Shown here piece after piece: positions 20,316-27,665 of a stretch of 27,665 bases of DNA (position 1 is its first letter; the number at the start of each line of letters is the position of its first letter). Under the pieces are notes generated by a model. The model was not told the DNA's origin and made no database searches. It saw only the letters and a program-made list of their open reading frames with translations. The DNA comes from a virus. Made by a program: the position numbers and the translations under genes. The stretch covers positions 1 through 27,665 of IMG/VR virus record IMGVR_UViG_3300029319_005312. The stretch is one strand, 5' to 3'.

Positions 20316-23300
20316 TTAATTAAGTCTCTTTCTTTTATTTGTGGTTTTGACATTTTTGTCTTTTGATTTACCACTTGTAGTATCATCATCTTGTATGTTA
20401 AGCTGCCAGTCTCTCCAACCTAAAGCTAAAGCTATTCTTTGCCAAGACTCAGCTTCTGAATTTATTATTTGGTCTAAGCTTTCTATTTTTTGATATACTC
20501 TATCAGTAGGTATATTTGTTGCTGCTGATATTACGTTAGCATACGATTCTATTATAGGACTAGTAGGATCTAATAAGCTTTTTTCAAGTATTTCTTTTTT
20601 ATTAAACTTGTAAGTAGTTAAAGCAGAATATGTTTTTCTAGCTTTACTACCAAGTGGTGGTGAAACATTAATACCTTCTATTAATACGTAAGCATAATCT
20701 GCTCTTCCACCTGGTTTTTCATTTTCTTTTTGAAACTTAAGTACCATATTTTTTAATGTAGCTACTACAGCTCCTTTTATACCCATACCTCTTAATATAG
20801 AATCAGCCATACCATTAGCTATACCAGAGTATCTTTGTCTTTCTTTTTCGTCTGTTTCATCATCGTCGAATAACATTGCAAATAACGCTTGTTGCATACT
20901 GTGGAATAATATGTTTTGCATACCCATATAATATGTTATTCTGCTCATTTGTATTATTCTACTTTTTGCTAAGCTATTATATTCACCAGTAACAGGATCG
21001 TAAACTCTTCTGTTATTTAAAAGATCTAAAAACTCTTTTTTAGATTTTCTATTATACTGCATCGTAACGTTGTTAAACGCTAGTAAAACTCTACCAAGCG
21101 GACTTGCTTGTTCTTGTGATATAACATCTGGTCTACCTGATTGCTGTGTAGTTTCTGCAACTTCTTGCATGTCAATAAAAGCTTTTTGTTCAGCTTCTTT
21201 CTTTGTCATACCTTGCTTAATATACGTGTTAGTTCTGTTTCTATATAAACTAGCACCACCTAAAGCAATAGCAAAGCTATCTGCCATTTGTGTAGGTAAA
21301 AATCCTTTTTCTAACAACAATGATATTGCCCTTCTAACTGGGTTACGAGAACCTCTTACAGCATCAGATATTTCTTGCCAGTTAACATCTTGCTGCATAC
21401 CACCTCTTCTTTGTTTCAAAAAGTCTGAGTTAAATATAAAACCAAAATCTTTCCAAAACTGTTTTTGATTACCAAAAGCAGCTCCAGCGGCTAACATATT
21501 ATTATCGCTATAGTTTACAAAGTTTGTAAAAGATATTGTCTGTAATACCGCTGATCTAGTATTTAAAAACATTATAGTACCAGTAGCACTATTTATCCAG
21601 TTCATAGTTCTATTTACTAGTCTATTATTTCCAAAAACTCTATTAGTGCCTTTTTCAATTCTATATAAAATATCTTCTAACGCTTCTCTAAAATCACTAC
21701 CGTATACAGCTTGTATTTTATTCATATTTTCTGGAGAAAGTATGACATTTTTATTATCAATAAATTCTTGTAAATATTCGCTTCTTTTTAAATATTGATT
21801 TATTTCCTGTATATCTAAACCTATACTACTACCTAACCAGTCATCTTGTGGAGCTGGCCAACCTTCTTCTAACTTAGTTATCTTTACAAGATCATTAGCA
21901 TAGGCTTTCATTTCAGGGTTACTGTTAACTATTTTAACTAAAGCTTTAACATCTGTTTTTGACAAGCCTGGTATTTTCATTCCTTGTTTTGTCCACATGT
22001 AAACTCTTACAGCAACATCATTTGTAAAATTATTATAACCAGTGTCTTTTTTCAAAGTGTTAGAAACGTTTTTATACTTTTTCTTTAAAGCCTCATAGTC
22101 ATTACGTAAGGCTTGTTTAGCAGCGTTTAAAGCATTAATACCTCTAGCAAGTGGTCTTACTAAATTATCTTCAAAAAACATTTTATGCTGCTCACCTTGT
22201 TTACCTTTACCCATAAACTGATATAATAAACCTAAAAAGTCTTCTGCAGAAGGTTCTATTATTATATTCCATCTACCTTTAAAAGCGCCTCTTGCTTTTG
22301 CTGCTGCGTCAGAAAATCTAGTCTCAGATCTTATACCTTTTGTTTCCTCTAGTATTTTGTTAAATCTATCGTTTAAAGATTTGTTCATTTTAGCCTGTTG
22401 TACATCAGACTTGACATCAGCAATATCTAAAACTTTTTGTACAGCTTCGACATTTTTAATAGCATCATCTGCAAAATAAAAATCATTATAACCTTCAGCG
22501 ACTTTATTCGTTATCCAATCAGCTTTTGCTTGAGCCGTGCCGTTTTCTAGACCAGTTATATTTTCTAGTTTTAAGTTCAGCCCTAAACCTTTAGCAAATT
22601 GTTGTATTGCTCGCGCCGATGCTTGTGGTCTTGCTGTTAATATAAAAATATCTTTATTGCCAAATTTAGCTTGTCTTTTTAATGCTAAATCAAACAAAGG
22701 ACCTTTTCTACCTTTAACAACTTTATTAAATTCTACAAAATCAAATGTAGCTCCTTGTGATTCTAAGTTAGCAGACTCAAGCGCAAACTCAGCTGGTGTT
22801 ATTTTTTTAGTTGTACCATCAGGCATATTTACTATAACTCTACTATTTGATATAGCTACAGTGTCATCAAAGTCTAGCACAGTAATACCTTTTCTAGTTT
22901 TATCTATTTTATTTATTTCGTATACAGCTTTATCAAGTGTTCTAGCTTTATTTAAAGATCTGTTTTTCTTGCTTAATTCAACATTTGCTGTATTTTTAGC
23001 AACTTGCTCTGATCTATGTATTCTAAATTTAACACCTGTTGTGCTATACACATTATTTATATCACTCTGTTTAAGGTTATTAATTCTATCAACAGATGTA
23101 GTAAAATTAGTTTTACCTAATTCATTATCTAAATTACCAGTTATATCTGCAAACGAAGCCATTTGAGTATATTCGTTTAGATTATCATCTACCCAAGCAT
23201 CTGTATCAATATCTTCTGCTGTAGTTATAACATAAGATAATTGACCCATTGTGTTTACATTAACCTTTAAATGCTCACCATATAACCTAGTTCCTTTTGC

Positions 23301-26300
23301 TTTTAACTCTTTTGCATCTCGTTGTTTACCGTCTATTGTTAAATAATTCCATGTAGTTAAAGATTTAATACCTAAAGCAGCATTGCTTTGACCTTGTAAT
23401 ATAGCTAAAGCACTGTTTATTTCTATTTTACCCTCTTGTACTAATTTTCTAAGTTCTTTTAATATAAATTTTAAAACAACAGTATTAGCATCGTTTATTG
23501 CTTCTATTTGACCTTGATATTCTGCTAATTTAGCTAGCTGAGCATTTTTACCACTAACGCTATATATGTCTTTCATTATATCAAACATTACGCCTTTTTG
23601 ACTATTGTAAGAACGCATGTCTATTAATGCTCCTATTTGATTTCCTTCTTCATCTAAAGATAATAATTCATCAGGTAAAGTTTGATTATTATCCTTTAAT
23701 AACTGCTCTATTTCATTTCTTTGATTAAAATAATCACCTGTAGCACCTGGTATAATATTACCATCAGCATCTTTTTTTGATGCCGCTGGATCCATAAATC
23801 TTCTTATATATAACAACATTGCTATTTCAGAAGAAACATTATCGTTATTTTTGTTTTTATACAAGTTATATATAATCCTGCCTATAGGTGATTTAGCTAT
23901 TGTTTTATTGTCTTTATGTACTTGATCTTTATCAACCTTACTAAATACATAATTATCCGTTATATCTTTAGGCACACCATTTCTAAACATAGCTGCCTTA
24001 AAACCTGTGGCAGCATAAGCACCTTTTTGCTCTAACTCTCTAAAATGTTCTATAAACTCAACAGGATATTTTTTAAGAGCTTTGTGGTTCCAAACGTCAT
24101 CAGTAGCAAAATCATCAATAGTGTCATTGTTTTTATATATAATAGCAGCTATAGCATTAAAATCTTTTATAAACTGTTTACCATTATTCATGTATTGATC
24201 AGCTATTCTAGATTTTAATACCCTGTTCATTTTAGCGTTACCTCTATCAAGCTGTCTACCTATTTCAGCCACGTAGTTATCCTGTAGTGTAAATTTTCTT
24301 ATTTCAGCATTTCTATTTAACGCTTCCGTTAAAGGACCTTCAACCTTTAAATCATTTCTAAATATATCTAAACCTATTTCAGCTGCTATTTGTTGTGATA
24401 AACTTTCTTTTTTAGCAGCAATAATTTTATCATTTTTAAAGAATATATCTGTCCACTGCTCATCTGTAATAGAGTTTTCTACATTATCTTTTCTTCTCAT
24501 TATCTGTGGACCAGATGTCATACCTGTTTCTTTGGCTGAAGCTCTATCTATTTTTTTACCTTGCCAATCAGATACAAATTCACCGTTAACTTGTTTTTCT
24601 ATAGTTTGTGGTGCAAATCTAGATAAAAAGCTAGTCGTCATGTTTTCTAATATAGCTTTTTTATTTTTAAGTAAAAAATCTCTAAACTGATTATCTTTTA
24701 TACCACCCATAGCTTTTCTAATGTCTATGTCTGCTTGTTTCATTATAGCTTTTCTAAGCTCAGAAACAAATGGTGTTACTGTTTTGTTTTTACTTATAGC
24801 TTCGTATATACTATTGTTTAATGTAGTTATTTGTATCTTTAATTTATCTGTAATAGATTTTATAACTTTATCATCAAACATTTTTGATTCTAACAATGTG
24901 GTGTAAGAAGCATCTATTTCGTTTTTAATATCTTGCTCTAGATCAAATTCTGTGTCTGCAACTTGTTTAGCGCCTTCACTTACAGTTACATCATCTTCAA
25001 ACTGTTCTTTTGTCGCAGCTTTTCTACCTAAAACACCATCAGCTTTTCTTCTTACAAAACCGTTTATCCAACCTGTTAAGTTTAACTTTTCGTTTTGCGC
25101 AGCCATTTCAGGATCAAAATTTCTTATATGTGGTATTAACTCTGCTACAACCTCAGATATAAAATCTTCTCTACTAAAACCAGGTAAAGCACGCATATCT
25201 TGAGTTATACTACCAGCAGCTATTTTATCTAAAGTTCCAGCTGAAAATAGTTTACTTATTGCAGCATCTGCACCACCACCGTTTTTCCACTGATCTTTTG
25301 TGGTGTTTTTATCGTATGTAGAATTTATTAAAGCTCTACTTTTTTTATCTGTTTTAGGTTGTGCAACATTTTCTTTACCTTGAAAACGTCTTATACCTTT
25401 ACCAACCTTAACACCTTCTTTTATAGCTGTTCTTTGTGCTCTTGTAAATCTACCTTTAGCAATTGATTTATTATAATCTTTTATAAAGTTATATACATCT
25501 TCTTCTGTATTGAACTCTATTTTACCAAAACCTATATCTTGCAATAATCTTCTTAAAGCATCTTTTATTTTAGTTAAAGTACCTTCTTGAAACTTTATAT
25601 CACCATAAGCTAAAGCATCTGAAAATAAAGTTAATACTTCTTCAGCTCTTGTAGCATTAGGATCGCTTTGATATAATTTTAATCTTCTATAAAAATCTTT
25701 TTTACCTTGATTATTTGTAGGTTTGCTAGTATCTAATGTATCTAATTTACTTTTTAAAGCTTCTGCTAAACCTCTTACAACATTTTTACCTGTTATTTCA
25801 CCGTCTTTTAAGTTATATAATGTATTAAATAAAGCTGCGTGTAATACTTCGTGTTGAGCTGTAAATACCTCACCAAGCTCTGCAGCTTTTTGCTCATCTA
25901 TTATTATAGTTCTACCATCAGCACTTATATAACCTGTAGCGTCAGCGTCCAAAGCTATTGATTTTTTACCTGCTTTTTCTTGAGCTTCCTTAGCATCTTT
26001 AGCAACTATATATTCTATTTCTCTGTCTAAGTCTAAACCACTTATTGCTTTACCTGCTTTTGCTGTAACATCTCTAACTTTACTTAACGCTGCTATTTTA
26101 GCTAGTTCTAAATCTATTTCTACGTTTCTATCTAATAGATCTTGTACTAGAGCTTTACCATCTTTACCAGCTTGTTCTATTTGTTTACTGTTGTTTATTT
26201 TTTCAAGAAGCAACTCTAATGCTTGCTCTCTTTTATCAGCTATGTTTTTAGGCATTGAAAAGTCTGCTTCTCTTATTTGCGCTATAGCTTCTTTCTTTTC

Positions 26301-27665
26301 AAGATATTCGTCTTGCTCAATATCACCATTTTCTAAAGCTTGATCCAACGCTTTAAATTGACTATTGTAAAAAGCTTCCATTGATTTAGGATCTAACTTA
26401 CCAATAGCTATTTTAGTAAATGCTTTTACTTCATTTACAGTTTGTTTAGCAATACCAGCACTAAAAGGAAGAAGTGTACCAATTAAACCACCAGCACCTG
26501 CAGCTTCTATATAGTTTTCACTTTTTAGATTTTGCCCAAGGTTTTTCATACGTTCATTTAGCGTTTCACCTATTGCAAACCTACTTACATCTTCAAAACC
26601 TGTTTGAAATGTTTCTGTTATACTTTCTGCTAAACCTGCTTTAAAACTATCAATACCACCTTGTCCTAATACTGGTAATACTTTTTTAAATTGACCCCTT
26701 ATTATTGATGATCCTAAATTTTTTAACAAAGCAGCACCAGCTTTAAACTGTGGTATCATACCAATTAGTTCAGCTGCTCCATAAGGTACCGCGAGCATAT
26801 TAGCTGTTTTAACATCTTCTTTCGCTTCTTCTGTTTCGTTATAGTCACTCATTAATCTAGCAACTTCTTCTCTGTTTTCAGGGTTGTTTATATAAGCATC
26901 GTCAAGATTATTTTTCTTTTTTACTTTTTCTAACACCCTATCAATATACATATCACCACCACCACTAACAGCTGTACCTATACCTAATGTAGCCATTGCA
27001 AAAGCCATTTCAGGAACCTGATCACCAAGTAACTTATATACTTCTTTCCAACCTCCACCTTCTTCAAAAACTTTTGAAAACTTAGCCGCTTCAAAATTAG
27101 AGTCAGTAGCTATTCTGTCTAATATTTGCAAAGCATCCATGTTACTTTCAACTTTGTTTTCTTTTAGTTGCTCTAGTTGTACTTTTTTAGCCTCACCGTA
27201 GGTCATCTTTTTATTGTAACCATAAGCACCTTGCTGTCTAACATCTTCAGTATCCATAACTCTTTTACCTTCTTCGTTTGTACTGACTATGTGACCTCTG
27301 TCATTTATATAAACAATTGAGTCATCATTTATTTCGCCTGACTCATATCTTTTATTTATTTTATCTGCATTAGCTATAAGAGGGTTATATATCTTGTTTG
27401 ATTTAAATTTAGCATTAAAATCTATCATTCTAGATTTTATTCTTTTACCACCACCAAACATATGATAGCTAAATATATTATCTGTGTCAAAAGCTCCTAT
27501 ATTTATACCTAATATTTCATTTGGTGAATCTAAGCCTAACATATCTCTAGCTGCACCTTGTTGTTTTTCTTGATCAGCTAATATAACTTGCATTTGCTCG
27601 TGAAAACCTTTTACACGATCTAAAACTCTTATATCAGAAAATACAAGTGTATTAACAAAATCACC
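20316..27665 (-). CDS. Giant multi-domain polyvalent virion protein (5' end outside window)
   Basis: The frame stays open through the window edge: the 72 bases beyond the first in-window ATG (27593) encode 24 more residues without a stop, so at least 2449 residues are present and the start is missing. It is a giant protein of the kind described as polyvalent proteins, thought to enter the host with phage DNA. Domains seen, N to C: Gly/Ala-rich hydrophobic segments, an HExxH zincin motif (25839-25853), a sigma-region-2-like stretch (about 25020-25180), a complete HAD phosphatase (about 22420-22890), long helical regions, and a C-terminus with ASPLGRVLLAFNNVTMQYNR and ALALGWRDWQL, ending in a Lys-rich tail. 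It heads the minus-strand unit seen here, followed after 50 bases by the outer-membrane barrel gene. Confidence 0.85.
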   Translation of the reverse strand, partial: GDFVNTLVFSDIRVLDRVKGFHEQMQVILADQEKQQGAARDMLGLDSPNEILGINIGAFDTDNIFSYHMFGGGKRIKSRMIDFNAKFKSNKIYNPLIANADKINKRYESGEINDDSIVYINDRGHIVSTNEEGKRVMDTEDVRQQGAYGYNKKMTYGEAKKVQLEQLKENKVESNMDALQILDRIATDSNFEAAKFSKVFEEGGGWKEVYKLLGDQVPEMAFAMATLGIGTAVSGGGDMYIDRVLEKVKKKNNLDDAYINNPENREEVARLMSDYNETEEAKEDVKTANMLAVPYGAAELIGMIPQFKAGAALLKNLGSSIIRGQFKKVLPVLGQGGIDSFKAGLAESITETFQTGFEDVSRFAIGETLNERMKNLGQNLKSENYIEAAGAGGLIGTLLPFSAGIAKQTVNEVKAFTKIAIGKLDPKSMEAFYNSQFKALDQALENGDIEQDEYLEKKEAIAQIREADFSMPKNIADKREQALELLLEKINNSKQIEQAGKDGKALVQDLLDRNVEIDLELAKIAALSKVRDVTAKAGKAISGLDLDREIEYIVAKDAKEAQEKAGKKSIALDADATGYISADGRTIIIDEQKAAELGEVFTAQHEVLHAALFNTLYNLKDGEITGKNVVRGLAEALKSKLDTLDTSKPTNNQGKKDFYRRLKLYQSDPNATRAEEVLTLFSDALAYGDIKFQEGTLTKIKDALRRLLQDIGFGKIEFNTEEDVYNFIKDYNKSIAKGRFTRAQRTAIKEGVKVGKGIRRFQGKENVAQPKTDKKSRALINSTYDKNTTKDQWKNGGGADAAISKLFSAGTLDKIAAGSITQDMRALPGFSREDFISEVVAELIPHIRNFDPEMAAQNEKLNLTGWINGFVRRKADGVLGRKAATKEQFEDDVTVSEGAKQVADTEFDLEQDIKNEIDASYTTLLESKMFDDKVIKSITDKLKIQITTLNNSIYEAISKNKTVTPFVSELRKAIMKQADIDIRKAMGGIKDNQFRDFLLKNKKAILENMTTSFLSRFAPQTIEKQVNGEFVSDWQGKKIDRASAKETGMTSGPQIMRRKDNVENSITDEQWTDIFFKNDKIIAAKKESLSQQIAAEIGLDIFRNDLKVEGPLTEALNRNAEIRKFTLQDNYVAEIGRQLDRGNAKMNRVLKSRIADQYMNNGKQFIKDFNAIAAIIYKNNDTIDDFATDDVWNHKALKKYPVEFIEHFRELEQKGAYAATGFKAAMFRNGVPKDITDNYVFSKVDKDQVHKDNKTIAKSPIGRIIYNLYKNKNNDNVSSEIAMLLYIRRFMDPAASKKDADGNIIPGATGDYFNQRNEIEQLLKDNNQTLPDELLSLDEEGNQIGALIDMRSYNSQKGVMFDIMKDIYSVSGKNAQLAKLAEYQGQIEAINDANTVVLKFILKELRKLVQEGKIEINSALAILQGQSNAALGIKSLTTWNYLTIDGKQRDAKELKAKGTRLYGEHLKVNVNTMGQLSYVITTAEDIDTDAWVDDNLNEYTQMASFADITGNLDNELGKTNFTTSVDRINNLKQSDINNVYSTTGVKFRIHRSEQVAKNTANVELSKKNRSLNKARTLDKAVYEINKIDKTRKGITVLDFDDTVAISNSRVIVNMPDGTTKKITPAEFALESANLESQGATFDFVEFNKVVKGRKGPLFDLALKRQAKFGNKDIFILTARPQASARAIQQFAKGLGLNLKLENITGLENGTAQAKADWITNKVAEGYNDFYFADDAIKNVEAVQKVLDIADVKSDVQQAKMNKSLNDRFNKILEETKGIRSETRFSDAAAKARGAFKGRWNIIIEPSAEDFLGLLYQFMGKGKQGEQHKMFFEDNLVRPLARGINALNAAKQALRNDYEALKKKYKNVSNTLKKDTGYNNFTNDVAVRVYMWTKQGMKIPGLSKTDVKALVKIVNSNPEMKAYANDLVKITKLEEGWPAPQDDWLGSSIGLDIQEINQYLKRSEYLQEFIDNKNVILSPENMNKIQAVYGSDFREALEDILYRIEKGTNRVFGNNRLVNRTMNWINSATGTIMFLNTRSAVLQTISFTNFVNYSDNNMLAAGAAFGNQKQFWKDFGFIFNSDFLKQRRGGMQQDVNWQEISDAVRGSRNPVRRAISLLLEKGFLPTQMADSFAIALGGASLYRNRTNTYIKQGMTKKEAEQKAFIDMQEVAETTQQSGRPDVISQEQASPLGRVLLAFNNVTMQYNRKSKKEFLDLLNNRRVYDPVTGEYNSLAKSRIIQMSRITYYMGMQNILFHSMQQALFAMLFDDDETDEKERQRYSGIANGMADSILRGMGIKGAVVATLKNMVLKFQKENEKPGGRADYAYVLIEGINVSPPLGSKARKTYSALTTYKFNKKEILEKSLLDPTSPIIESYANVISAATNIPTDRVYQKIESLDQIINSEAESWQRIALALGWRDWQLNIQDDDTTSGKSKDKNVKTTNKRKRLN
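22420..22892 (-). other. HAD-family phosphatase domain in the giant protein
   Basis: All four HAD motifs occur in order: motif I DFDDT (22874-22860, nucleophile Asp and general-acid Asp), motif II Thr in IFILTARP (22637-22635), motif III Lys in AQAKADWI (22526-22524), and motif IV in YFADDAIKN (22469-22464). The cap between motifs I and II is short, as in polynucleotide 3'-phosphatase or acid-phosphatase types. The catalytic set is complete, so it should be active. The substrate is unknown. Confidence 0.8.
25020..25180 (-). other. Sigma-70 region 2-like segment in the giant protein
   Basis: The segment FSREDFISEVVAELIPHIRN, then FDPE, LNLTGWINGFVRRKADGVLG, follows the order of sigma region 2: a 'D(L/F)I.E....L...i..FDP' helix, then a 'W/I....R..' helix. 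The Asp at 25166-25164 and the Trp at 25070-25068 correspond to the DLIQEG and region 2.3-like positions. Similarity is by pattern only. Confidence 0.45.
25839..25853 (-). other. HEXXH zinc-protease motif in the giant protein
   Basis: The codons at 25853-25839 (minus strand) give H-E-V-L-H within FTAQHEVLHAALFNTL. A typical zincin helix, preceded by an ISADGRTIIIDEQKAAELGE strand region. The third ligand is not assigned. It may process the giant protein or attack host proteins after injection. Confidence 0.6.

Noticed and set aside
21070-21468. 132-residue plus-strand Cys-rich frame
   Set aside because: Antisense to the conserved C-terminal part of the giant protein; its many cysteines come from complementary Ala/Thr codons.
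22537-23166. 209-residue plus-strand frame within the giant gene
   Set aside because: Antisense shadow of the HAD region; low-complexity Ser/Leu composition, no motif, and the minus frame has complete HAD motifs.
1-27665. tRNA genes, CRISPR arrays, insertion sequences, attachment sites
   Set aside because: No cloverleaf-like segments, regular repeats, transposase frames or duplicated att-like sequences were seen by eye; a tRNAscan or repeat search was not possible.

Overview
The window looks like part of a tailed-phage genome (or an integrated or environmental phage contig) whose host is probably a marine or aquatic member of the Bacteroidetes/Flavobacteriia. The reasons are: strong AT richness; genes packed end to end with ATGA or TAATG overlaps; starts preceded by A/T-rich stretches (for example taataatATG) rather than Shine-Dalgarno sequences; and three secreted proteins whose signal peptides end in ...NA|Q, ...YS|Q and ...IA|Q, the Gln+1 habit of Bacteroidetes. 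No tRNA, rRNA, integrase, insertion sequence or CRISPR array was seen. No stretch longer than about 75 bases lacks a gene.

The plus-strand half (1-15647) runs in order: the tail of a cut-off gene, a 3D/RlpA-like domain protein, a helix-turn-helix protein and a phage sigma factor (1-1847). Next comes a recombination and replication block (1923-5402): ERF-type annealing protein, PD-(D/E)XK exonuclease, a 55-residue protein, a small SSB and a T7 gp4-like primase-helicase. A nucleotide block follows (5410-10818): a thymidylate-synthase-fold enzyme with the Asp expected of dCMP hydroxymethylases, a GIY-YIG/MazG fusion, a second small NTP-pyrophosphatase-like protein, a DUF1064-like nuclease, three mini-proteins, and class I ribonucleotide reductase (nrdB, nrdA). 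Last is a tightly coupled sugar and modification cassette (10811-15647): JmjC-type cupin oxygenase, an orphan 66-mer, small cupin, KdsB, SAM methyltransferase, KdsA, a GT8-like transferase and a GT29/sialyltransferase-like transferase. KdsA makes Kdo-8-phosphate and KdsB activates Kdo to CMP-Kdo, so the phage seems to supply a CMP-activated acidic sugar and carry transferases that could use it.

The minus-strand half (15586-27665) is read towards the centre. It starts with a giant virion-type polyvalent protein that runs off the right edge. It contains a zinc-protease motif, a sigma-region-2-like stretch and a complete set of HAD phosphatase motifs. Next are a predicted outer-membrane beta-barrel, a membrane/coiled-coil protein, a secreted thioredoxin-fold protein without active-site cysteines, a YfiM-like protein, a small amphipathic protein, an M15A peptidase endolysin, a holin-like protein, and an array of very small Lys/Arg-rich proteins with overlapping ends. 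The two transcription directions converge at about 15.6-15.7 kb, where a 45-residue membrane protein overlaps the end of the GT29-like gene.

The most interesting ideas are: (1) a phage CMP-Kdo plus GT29-like glycosylation cassette; (2) a gp42-like pyrimidine hydroxymethylase beside MazG-type pyrophosphatases, hinting at modified phage DNA; (3) the multi-enzyme giant protein; and (4) a phage-encoded outer-membrane barrel. All functions are inferred from reading motifs by eye; no database search or structure prediction was run.
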